Assembly: GCF_023898315.1 (NCBI RefSeq)
Contig: NC_064621.1
Span: 121,592,561-121,656,560 of the forward strand
DNA from: Schistocerca nitens
Lineage: Eukaryota; Arthropoda; Insecta; Orthoptera; Acrididae
Reading direction: 5' to 3'
Length of the DNA stretch: 64,000 nucleotides
In this document: piece by piece, positions 34,139-44,956 of the stretch
Layout of the letters: each line of letters starts with the position of its first letter
Position numbering within the stretch: the stretch's first letter is position 1
Program-made: the position numbers and the translations under genes
Notes under the pieces: generated by a model
Seen by the model: the letters and a program-made list of their open reading frames with translations, nothing else
Database searches by the model: none
Told to the model about the DNA's origin: nothing

Positions 34139-37039
34139 GTGTTTTGTTTAATAGTGTGCAAAAAGTTATGCAAGATGGCCTAGTTGCGTTTCTTTCAAGA
34201 AAAAATTGCCAGAGATATTATGTCTCAAAGTTGCTGAAAACTCTAGGTGCACTTAAGCTCTGCTTTGGGGTCAAACAAATGGCTATATTTCTGGAAGTAT
34301 TATACTGATGAAAGTAAAACTTCACCATATTCATTGGGAACATGGACGAATGTCCACACAAAATTTCAGCAAAATCTGTGATGGTGACGTAGGAACTCTT
34401 CTGAAATTAGACCACTTTGCATGGAATGGCCCTGCTTTAACTAGTATGGCTGTACAGTCTTGACAGCCAATTCCCACTATTGCCAGGTACATGTTTGGCT
34501 TTTGCCGTCTGACATTGGGGGAGCGGGTATCTGTACTCTGTGGGCACTGTTGGCTTCCACCAGACATCTAGCATATAATTCATAAATGTTCTCAGTTCTT
34601 GGCTGTTTTTCAGATTCCTTTTGATACTGGAGAATAAAGTTGTTGATTACTTGACATTTGGATTCATGTTCATCATTACTGTGAATAAGAACTACAGTAT
34701 TACACATAAATACAAAATTCAAATATGTTGCATTCTCATTTTACAACTACACACACTTGAACAACAATATGTTTGAATACTCTTATCAGTGTTTAAGTAC
34801 CCAAACAGGCCCGAATTGCACAACTTCACTCTACAGTTTGGCAACACTTGCAAGGAGTTGATCAGTTGAACAGAATGGGTACTCCTAAACAGGTTAAATG
34901 ATGACTTTACAATTAATCAGCTAATGTTGTGCACCTCTGTGCTATCCGAAGTGGAAATGGAATTCCCTATCTGGATATTGTAAAATTAAATTCTGTAAAA
35001 GGTAAATTCTCAGAAATGGCACAAGCAAAAGTTTTAAAATCTGTATCATGAGTTACAGGAATTGTGTATTATCTTTTAAGGGAAAATATTTTTACTTTAA
35101 GCTTGACTTTTTCTTGTAAATTTCAGCCTTATTTGCCTGATAAAATTCTGAAAACATTTTTGTTCACATTTAAAATAACCTCAGGGGCTGCAAAATACAT
35201 GTTTGAGTATATCCTGAATATTTTAGCTTTCTGTATTGAGTAGAACCTGAGAGAATGAACCTTTTGTAGTGAAAAAATGAACTTGGGGAAATTGAGAGTC
35301 CAAAGTTGAGACGTCAAAACTTTCCTGCTGCACAGCATGGATCATCAGGGTCTTCGTCTCCCAATGCAAATTTCTTGTTGGCACTTGTATATCTTTAGCT
35401 TGTTTTCTGCATTCCTCAGTGTGTTGCTATCCAAATGTTTGAGTGTGACATTCATATGTCCACACACACATTTTTGAGTAAGCTGATCCTAATGACATTG
35501 TTCAATCATTTGTATTGTCCTGCCTACAAAGACGTTAGAAGTAGATTAGTATTTGACTTGCCAAGTCTTTCAATTCTGACTCCACAATAGACAAGTATAG
35601 AGATTATTTTTTTCACCAGTTACTAAATCCTTATCAGTATCCTTGTGACACCATGTATACTTAGTGTGTCCAAAATGTCACATACACAAATGGAATTTTT
35701 CAGTCAACCTCAGGTTCTATTGATGATAAAAAGGTAGGGTCAAATATTTGAAAGCAATTGGGTTAGGGACTATTTGTATACCCAACATTGTAATAGTGTC
35801 ACTGTCCTACAGTACAAAGTATGAATATTACACACTTCCTCCTCCTTAGACAAATGGAAGCAAATTGGTTCGCTCGTTTTACATTTGATGTGGTCTACAG
35901 TGGGCTTGATGGGACTTAATGGAGGCACCATTAGTTCATGGGCAGTTCCTTGGAAAACTCCACAAGGTTTTTTACTGCTTTTTGCTGTTTCCAGCAAACC
36001 AAAACCCAGCAGAGGATTTCAAGATGTCTGTGCACAGCAAATGGCTGAAAATTTTATGGTATATTCTCAAGACCTGAATTGTTGAACAATTTGAAAATTT
36101 TCTCTATCTTTATCTGTTTCCAAAATACAGAGGTTCAAAGTTACACTACTTGTACATGTAAAATCTTGTGTGAGGCAAAACTGTAGCTCATAAAGTGATG
36201 TTGCATGGAGAAATATGTTGTAAAGTGTCTTTGTTATCCTCTGGGAACACAATGTCTTATACTGAAGCACATGCAAAATTTTGTGCATGTAAAATCCAGT
36301 CAGAGGTGTAGAATTGGGTTACATGCCCTTCTGCACCAGAGAAGAAAAGGGAATGAGCAGAAAATTCTCCTGTTAGAGCACAAAAAATGCGAATATGTCT
36401 GGCTGAAAAGTGGAGTACCAGCTGCCTCATTCTACCTTCCTCAATGCCTTTAAAATTTTTCGCATAAGTTTTGGCATGCTGAGAGAGACAACAGTGGCGG
36501 TGGCAGAGAGACAAAAAGTAATAAATACTGGAAGATAGTAAACTGGTGGTTTTAGAGAAAGAGTGGGGGAAGACAGTGGCAGTGTAACATAGTTGACAGT
36601 GACAGAACAGTGCTAGGAAGAGAGAGAGAGAGAGAGAGAAGTATTGGTAAGGAATGAGATATTAGTTATTAGCAGTAAGAGAGAAGAGGGAGACACTGAC
36701 AGTGAGAGGAGATTGTAATACTAAGACAGAACGAAGGGACTGCCTGTGATACAGGAGACAATGACAGAGGGGCGCAAAGATAATGGCAAAGAATTGGGCT
36801 GAATGAATGAGAAAGGGAACTGGGAGTAGATGGGTATGTGAGTTAACATTTAGTGGAATTTAGGTGAGTTTAATCTTAAAGTTAATATGTTTGCATGCCA
36901 TAATTTTTGGGAAATTCTGTAAAGGTGCTGAGGAATGTAAAATGAGCCAGTGGGTGCTCCACTTTACAGTGTTTTAAATAAACAAGAAGATATTCACATT
37001 TTTCGTGCTATGATAGGAGCATTTTTCCACTGGTTGTAT
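34139..37039. other. Intron 3 DNA, probably interior of an old Mutator-like element
   Basis: Minus-strand ORFs of 70-85 codons at 34331-34722, 35770-35997 and 36067-36514 lie downstream, on that strand, of the Mutator-like transposase and might be its decayed C-terminal or arm region, but none shows a motif I can name. 36600-36640 contains a short GA microsatellite. Confidence 0.35.
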
Positions 37040-38240
37040 TTGCACTAGCTCTCCACACCTGTCAGGTACAGTCCAAGTTGAGGTTCATCATTGTTGGACA
37101 GTGTATGAAAATACACTGTCCATACAGCTTTCTCAATTGCATCTACTCAATGAATATTCTACCTAATTTCTAAGCCATAATGATCTTGGAGTGTCTTTAT
37201 AGCTGGCAATGTCAGTCTATCCTTGGCACTAATTGGTTTCCAATCATTAAGGCAAGTTTACTCCTAATGACGAGTTCAGCTTTTGAAAATGAGCGCCATT
37301 CTCTTCTCCACATGCCCCACACACTCAAATTTCTTTATCTTTACCCTATCCCCTTATGGTTTGGATGCAACAACTTCATTATAGGCTCTGCAGTCTCCAT
37401 TGCCTAAAGTAACTAATGTACTGTACATTATAAATGAGTGTCGAAAGTTTCTTCACTCCTGCTGCTTCCATGGGTCCACTTGCATGACTGAAATTTACTG
37501 TAAACTTGTGCAAATGAAGCTGCTTTTGTCTTTTTGGAAGTCTACAAAATTTGGATGTAATAGGAACATCACTTTGCCTTTGTCCACACTTGGGGCTGTG
37601 ATGACACTGTTTTTTGAAGTGTGCCTCACTTTCTCCAAGTGCCGCATTTTTTGAAGTGTGCCTCACTTTCTCTAAGTGCCATCACATACTGCACTTATAT
37701 CCCTTTCATTGCCACAATCCACATTTTGCAAAACTGCTTCCTCTACTGCAACTTCCATACATATGTTGGCAACATCTTCAGATGCTTTTGATGGGGAGGA
37801 ACCAGGTTCATTCTCCCATATAGCATATGTCTGGCTGCTTTTCCCTCCCCAATGAAGTGAAGTGTAGGCTGTATACCAGCCTAATATTGCAGCTGTAGAA
37901 TTGGCTATTACTATCAGTTGTATCACATGAAGGAAAAAGCTAACACTTCATTTACAAATTAACTGTAGCTCTGTAGGTATTTCTATATGTTTATTTCCAA
38001 TTTCATGCCTTAACTCTTCCATTGTTTGCACTCTACCCAGTTCTCCAAAACACCGGATAAAATAGAAATGTCTGCTATTTCAAATTCTTCACTACCGTTT
38101 TTTACAGTATTATACTTATTCTTTACAGTGTTCAGTTTCTTGTTCTTCGATGAAGCAATAGGCCTGTTGAGGTTAGAAGGCACTGGTGAAACATAAATTT
38201 GTAAATTCACTGTTCTCTCACTTTTTTCTCCAGTCAACAC
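37040..38240 (-). pseudogene. Mutator-like (MULE) transposase relic
   Basis: From right to left on the minus strand: an N-terminal part with 'EEFEIADISILSGVLENWVE' (38100), a segment 'ASEDVANICMEVAVEEAVL' (37780), then the conserved core 'ERDISAVCDGTWQKRGHTSK' (37700), 'VNFSHASGPMEAAGVKK' (37470), 'YNEVVASKP' (37370), 'IKKFECVGHVEKRMALIF' (37320), 'LTLPAIKTLQDHYGLEIR' (37180) and 'DAIEKAVWTVYFHTLSNNDE' (37110). This order (CDGTWQKRGH, MEAAG, VGHVQKRMG, LYYGLAIRRN) is the one I know from animal Mutator-like transposases. An imperfect repeat of 'ALGESEAHFKK' occurs within it. Stops interrupt it at many points. Confidence 0.78.
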
Positions 38241-38283
38241 ATTTGAATACTTCTGTTCTGCCTAAGCCATTAATAATTAACAT

Positions 38284-38516
38284 GAAACTTCCTGGCAGAT
38301 TAAAACTGTGTGCCAGACCGAGACTCGAACTTGGGACCTTTGCCTTTCACGGGCAAGTGCTCTATCATTTGAGCTACCCAAGCTCAGCTTGGTAGAGCAC
38401 TTGCCCACGAAAGGCAAAGGTCCCGAGTTCGAGTCTCGATCTGGCACACAGTTTTAATCTGCCAGGAAGTTTCTTATCAGCGCTCACTCCGCTGCAGAGT
38501 GAAAATTTCATTATGG
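38284..38516. mobile_element. Fold-back SINE dimer with 12-bp target duplication
   Basis: Two copies of the tRNA-derived SINE core are joined head to head. The left arm (38285-38385) is in minus orientation and the right arm (38387-38475) in plus; they can pair over about 90 bases ('CTTCCTGGCAGATTAAAACT' against 'AGTTTTAATCTGCCAGGAAG'). Only the right arm has the tail 'CTGCAGAGTGAAAATTTCAT'. The duplication AATAATTAACAT is perfect on both sides (38272-38283 and 38517-38528), so the dimer inserted as one unit. Confidence 0.92.
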
Positions 38517-38528
38517 AATAATTAACAT

Positions 38529-39517
38529 TACTACTACTAGAAAAATTAATCACTTTCTCACAGTAATCACACATCACCAGAAACCATGTGTATAAATCCA
38601 AATATACAGAAAGAAAGAAACAGGCGAACATACAATCCCATGAAGCCAAGTGTTACCAGGCTAGTCAACACAAAAGAATTCAGCTTCATATCTCATACAA
38701 ATAGTGGCAGATTTGAAAGGAATGTCTAGGAGAAAATGTTCTCAGGTTGACTGCTAAGGCTGCTGCCATATTGATGTCTAGAACACAAGCAAAAAAATTA
38801 AACACCAATTTAAAGACAAGTCTAGAGATGCAGAAAAAAATAGACTGAAATGCCACTTGGTTTCCCATAATTATAACTGAAATTAGGTTATGTAATACTT
38901 CCTAAGAGCAATGTCTGTGTGACAGCAAAGATATGTAACATGTTGTCTGCAGACAGACAATACTGAGTTGCGGCAACAGTTACCTGTATGGCTCACAACA
39001 CAAGGGATGTTATATCTCCCAACTACATGGGAACTCTGTGTGTTTCTGGCCCACTTTAAAGTAATTTGAGTGTGGAACAAGATAGATATCTCTTGTTAAT
39101 GTTATATTTATTCACTTTTCCACCCATAATGAGTCCAAGTAAGAATAAGGAGAGACAATTCTTTCACTACAATTACATTAAAATTAGTTTGTGATTTGGC
39201 ATTTCAGTGAGTCAGGTGGCTGGGCTATCTGCTGTCCAATCGTAGCTCTTTCTTGATTGCCACAGGCTCACTGTGTTGCCCATTTTGAAGGTACGTCCAG
39301 CCCCTTCCGAAGTATGGCTGGCAACACTGCCACCCTCCCCTTCGCCACTCTAATGTGTTAGTCACAAAGTAATTTTAATCAGAGTATAGCAGGTGTGTGG
39401 AAAGTTCAGAGCCATTGCAGTGTCACAATCCTCCCCCCCCCCTCCCCCCTCTTTCCTTCAGTCTGTGCTTCCCATTTGACCCACAAACCATGATGGTTTC
39501 TTTGATGTGATTCAGCT
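38529..39517. other. Intron 3 DNA without recognised content
   Basis: No motifs or terminal repeats that I can identify. A C-run lies at 39430-39447. Confidence 0.45.
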
Positions 39518-39810
39518 TCTGAAAGGGAAGCAGTGATTGAGAAGGGAGTCACAGAATTGTAAGCTATCCCTGAGCAGGCAGTAAAGAATGCCAAAGATAA
39601 ACTTGGAAAAGGCATAAAAACTTAAGTTCTGCTGATAACATTGTAATTCTATCAGGCAGCAAAGGAATCAAAAGACTAGTTGGAATGAATTGATTGCGTG
39701 ATAAATATCAAAGTAAAATAACGGATTAGATTAAGAAATGAGACACTAAAAGTGGTAGAATTTCGCTATTCGGGTAGCAAAAATATACAGTGGTCGAAGT
39801 ACAGATCCTG
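39518..39810 (+). mobile_element. RTE-clade LINE relic
   Basis: Nucleotide similarity to the RTE at 48786-50986 is clear: 'GAAAGGGAAGCAGTGATTGA' against GAAAGGGAAGCAGTGGTTGG, 'GACATTGTAATTCTGTCAG' against 'AACATTGTAATTCTATCAG', and 'AAGAAATGAGACACTAAAAG' against 'AGGAAATGAGACACTTAAAG'. It covers the RT core around the FADD motif, with internal deletions. It is a separate, much older copy. Confidence 0.8.
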
Positions 39811-40589
39811 ACCCAGAGCTATACTTTGCTACACAGTATGGACATTGTTTAGTAGTTCTGAATTTTGGGACTTCTCTGACAAGGAACTGACTTAGCTGTC
39901 TCATATTCGCCAACTAAAGACACACTATGTGAAAGCTTTGAAGTTCGCATACGGCAAGCAGGATGAATGGTCTTGTATTTGCTTGTTTTGTCTGATGCTA
40001 TGTGCTATGAAATATTATCATAAGCAAAAGTTGAATTTAATCTCTGAAAATTATCACAAAATGTGGGCTCAACTTCGCACCATAAGAAAAATTAGTTTAT
40101 AGCGTCTCAATTAATTAACCTGGCAGATTGAAGCTTAAATGCATTATGCACTATAGTTTTCTAGTTCCGCTAAAGTCCCCTGAATAATGAAAATTATTAC
40201 TTCAATGTTAATGACCAAAGGTTTTATTTGAATTAGAAACTTTGTCTTGTATATTTCAACTACAATTACATATATTGCCGTAAGTAGAATGCAATAGAAG
40301 TACCTTTTCATTTTTACATTGTAATTTTTATTCCTATGACATTTCTGTTTGACGAGAGCACTTTTGCTCAGATGCTGTAAACTGTGGTATGATTACGTGT
40401 AGTCCATGTAACTTCTGTTCTGAAGATTACCCTAGTGCTGTCGAAACCATGGTCAATTGACAAACTTTTGTGCAACCAAAGTGGCTGTACATAAGTTTCT
40501 GTAATTAAATACCATATGGTTGCTGAATCACAGCCAATAAAATGTTTAAAATTTCAAGAGAAAAAAGATTTCAAAATATACTATCTCGG

Positions 40590-40850
40590 TATGATAAGTT
40601 AGGTGCTTCATTACCAGCACCTCTTGGGATGCAGATCATGCCACTCTGCTTCGTATATACCAGTCTCTGGTCCAGGCCCCCTTGGTCTGTAGTTAGCAGG
40701 TTTATGGCTTTGTGGTGCCTTCAACTTTGAACTCGTTAAACCCAGTCCACTATTGTGGAGTTTAACTGGCTGCTAGCACCTTCTGGATTAGCCCTGTAAT
40801 CTCTTCCCTTCCAGTTCAGATAGTCCCAACTTTTGGTCTCCTATGAAATT
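40590..40850 (+). mobile_element. Old I-type LINE relic, left part
   Basis: Reads, with frame changes, as the end of a LINE RT: 'TSWDADHATLLRIYQSLVQ'-like codons at 40610-40680 and 'VVPSTLNSLNPVHYCGV' at 40715-40765, then 'LLVQIV'-like residues. It is cut at 40840-40850 by the younger LINE and continues at 51356. Confidence 0.6.
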
Positions 40851-43159
40851 CCCACCTGTGGGTCCTGGGTTAGAATAGGCCCGAGGTATTCCTGCCTGTC
40901 GTACGAGGTGACTAAACGGAGTTTCACACGTTTCAGCCTTTATGTGACGGTCCCCTGTAGGGTTTTATCTCCATTCTTCAAAATTTTCCCAAAGAGCGAG
41001 CCAATTGGGGAAGGGCGCCTTACAAGGCGCATCGTGTCCATCGCGCATTGAGATCTTTAGCCCACTTTCTCATTGCGCATTGCAGTCCTGTCCATTCTCC
41101 AGCTATTGGGCGAGGACACCTTCCTGGGTGCGTTTTCGCACATGCACTATGCAGTGTCAATTTCTGCGTCGATGATGACCATGGACTTCTTTGCACCTGA
41201 TATCCAGCACGGTAGCCAGTCCATTGTGTTGGGGCCGCCATGTACCCTGTTGGTTGTAGTCCCCTGACTACACAGGAATCACTCTGCTGATGCTTGAGCC
41301 ATTAACTCCCCACATATGCCAAGAGGTAGATGCCCATCCCCCTGGGGCATCGGGACTCCTGGCAAAGGCCATCCTGCCAGATGGCCTTTGCTCCCACTGG
41401 CCTTTGCTCCCCCATGGGGCTGGCTCCTGGTCAAAGTGGGTGCCATCATGGCGGATGACATGCGATGAAGCATAGTCCATCTCTTGCTGGTGGTGAAACA
41501 CCAGCAGTCTCTAAGCGATCTCGAGCTCAATTCAGTGCACAGAAGTAAGACCCCAAATCGTTCCCCTCCCTGGCCACTCCATGGGAGGAATGTCAGGCTA
41601 AGGATGGCAGCGGATCTTCCCCGGTACCTTGCATGTTCGAGAGCTGATGGGGAATCTTTCATGACAATGAAGCCACAGTTTTTTGTTGAGCATTTAGAGG
41701 AAATGTTCAGGGAGGTTCAGGGCTTGTCCAAAGTGAGATCTGGGTCAGTCTTGATCAAAACAGCATCCTGTGCCCAGTCATGGGACTTGCTTGTGACAAG
41801 CTGGGGGATGGTTCTGTAACCATCATGCTCCATAAGAGCTTAAATATGGTCTAGGGTATCATATTTCATAGAGACCTCCATTTGCAGTCTGACGATGAGC
41901 TGTGCACCAATTTAGAGTGGCTAGGTGTACATTTTGTCCGGCGTGTCCACGGGGTCCGAAGGATAATCAGGTTGCCACCGGTGCCTTCATCTTGGCCTTT
42001 GAGGGTGATACATTGACCAAGAAGGTCAAGGTGATGGTCTGCTGGTGTGATGTAAAGCCCTATATCCCTCCCCCGATGCGGTGCTTTTAAGTGCTGGAAG
42101 TTCGGCCATATGTCTTCCTGCTGTACTTCCAGTGTCACATGCTGAGATTGCGGACACCCATCACATCCCAATACTCCATGTTCCCCGTCTCCCATCTGTG
42201 TCAGCTGTGGAGAGCACCATTCGCCTTGCTTGCCTGACTGCAGGATTCTCTAGAAAGAAAGGAAAATAGTGGAGTAAAAGACCCTGGGCAGACTGACCTA
42301 CACTGAGGCTAAGAGAAATTTTGAACTCTTGCATCCTGTACGTATGACATCGTCTTACACTGCTGCTACAACAGTTGCAGCACCATCAGCTCCATCAGCC
42401 CAGGTCACCTCTCGGAGCTGGAAGACTACACCTGCCCTCTTGATGGTGGGGGCATTTCCCTCCCTGTTGCTCCTGCACCACCTACTTCGGGAGCAACACC
42501 CCATCAACCATTGGGGACATCCATCCCCACTTCTAAGCCAGAGAAGCGTAGGTCTTCTTCAGCTTCTCTCGCTAGGAAGAGGTCCCTTGGGTCACTCCCT
42601 TCCCAGGTTTCTTCTCGTGAGAAAGACGACACCCGCCAGTGGCTGAACAGCCGAAAAGCAGCTGGTCGTACGGTTTCATGCTCTCCTCAGTCCCAGAGAC
42701 TGAGCCTGTGAAGTCCTCCCAGCCAGAGAAACCCAAGGAGCAGTGAGAGAAATCCAAAAAGAAAATCCCTAAGACCAAGGAAATTGCAGTGGCACCCACA
42801 CCACTGCTACCTACAAGCTCTGTGTCTGAGGATGGGGTGGAGATTTTGGCGTCCGCTGGCATCCTAGATCTCGCCATACCCTCAGACACAATGGATATAG
42901 ACTGCTCAGGCAATAAATCGGTGGCAGCGGGTGACTCTGAGGTGTAAACTGCCTCATTGAATGTTCCATGCCTTCCCAGTCTCATGATATAATCCTCCAG
43001 TGGAATTGCGGCGGTTTTTTCCACCGCCTGGCTGAGCTGCGGCAACTGTTAAGCTTTACACCTGCTATCTGCATTGCCCTCCAGGAAACCTGGTTCCCAG
43101 CAATGTGAACCCCTGCCCTCCGCAGCTATAAGGGATATTACAGGAATTGTAGCGACTAT

Positions 43160-43800
43160 AATTGTCAGATGGAGTTTGTGTTTGTCCTAAACTCGGTGTG
43201 TAGTGAACATGTGTCCCTTAAAACCCCTCTTGAAGCTGTGGCTGTCAGAATAAGGATGACACAGGAAATAACTGTCTGCTATGTATATTTTCCTCCAGAT
43301 GGTGCAGTACCCCTGATTGTATTAGCTGCTCTGATTGATCAACTCCCTAAACCTTTCCTACTTTTGGGAGATTTTAATGCCCATTACCCCTTGTGGGGTG
43401 GTACCATGCTTACTGGCCAAGGCAGAGATGTCGAAACTTTACTGACTCTGCGTCTTAAATACTAGGGCCCCCACACATTTCAGTGTGACTCATGGTAGTC
43501 ACTCGGCCATTGATTTATCGGTTTGCAGCCCAGGACTTCTCCCATCTATCCACTGGAGAGCACATGACGACCTGTGTGGTAGTGACCACTTCCCCATCTT
43601 CCTGTCACTGCCCCAGCATCAAGCACACGGACGTCTGCCCAGATGGGCTTTCAACAAGGCGGACTGGGGACCTTTCACCTCTGCTGTCACCGCTGAATCT
43701 CCCCCACAGGGTAACATCGATGTGATGGTTGAGCAGGTGACTAGCACAGTTGTTTCTGCTGCAGAAAATGCGATCCCTCTCTTTAGGGTGCCCAAGGCAT
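43160..43800 (+). pseudogene. LINE endonuclease fragment
   Basis: Two open pieces, 43169-43465 and 43485-43802. The first has 'FLLLGDFNAHYPLWGGTM', the second 'THGSHSAIDLSVCSPGLLPS' and 'DDLCGSDHFPIFLSL', keeping the SDH catalytic motif. They are separated by a TAG and a small indel. Upstream (about 43010) 'VLQWNCGGFFHRLAELRQL' encodes the domain start. Confidence 0.87.
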
Positions 43801-44956
43801 AAGACAGTCCCTTGGTGGTCACCGGAAGTCGCTGAAACAATTAAGCAGCGTTGGTGAGCTCTACAGCGGCATAAGTGGCATCCTTCCCTGGAGCACCTCA
43901 TAACCTTTAAACGGCTCCGTGCCCGTGCTCGCTACCTTATAAAACAACGGAAGGAGGAGTGTTGGGAGAGATATGTCTCCACCATTAGGTGCCACACGTT
44001 ACCTTCCCAAGTCTGGGCAAAGATCAAACGTCTTTTCGGGTACCAGGCCCCAACAGCTGTCCTTGGTGTTACCATAAATGGCGAGTTATGTACTGACGCA
44101 AACACAATTGCAGTGTACACAGCTCCTGGGCCTGATCGCATCCACAGCCAGATAATAAAACATCTCTCAACTTAGTACCTTCTCGTCATCTTCAACCGGA
44201 TCTGGCCGGATGGCGTCTTTCCATCGCAATGGCAGAAGAGCAACATCATTCTGGTGCTCAAACTCTGTAAAAACGCGCTTGATGTGGATAGCTATTGGCC
44301 AATCAGCCTCACCAACGTTCTTTGTAAGCTGCTGGAACGCATGGTATGTTAGCGGTTGGACTGGGTCCTGGAGTCACACGGCATACCGGATCCATGTCAG
44401 GGCGACTTTCACCAGGGTCGCTCTACCACTGATAATTTTGTGACCATCGAGTCTGCCATCTGAACAGCGTTTTCTAGATGGCAACACTTGATTGCCATCT
44501 TTTTTTGACTTACGTAAAGGATAAGACACAAATTGGCAACATCATATCCTTGCCACATTGTATGAGTGGGGTCTCCGGGGACCACCCTCGATTTTTACCC
44601 AAAACTTCCTGCCGCTCCGTATTTTCCACGTCCAAGTTGGTGACTCCCATAGTTCCATCCATATCCAGGAGAATGGAGTCCCGCAGGGCTCTGTATTGAG
44701 TGTCTCTATTTTTAGTGGCCATTAACGGTCTAGCAGCAGCAGTCGGGCCCTCCATCTCACCTCTGTATGCAGATGACTTCTGCATTTCATACTGCTGCTC
44801 CAGTACTGTTGTTGCTGAGGGGAGCCTCCAGGGAGCCATCCACAAGGTGCAGTCATGGGCTCTAGCCCACAGCTTCCAGTTTTGAGCCGCAAAGTCGTGT
44901 GTCATGCTCTTCTGTCAGTGTCGTACCATTCGTCTGGAACCCACACTTTACCTTAA

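Noticed and set aside
38284-38516. Possible tRNA gene pair or terminator-type hairpin
   Set aside because: The tRNA-like parts are followed by SINE bodies and framed by a target duplication, so it is a retroposon.
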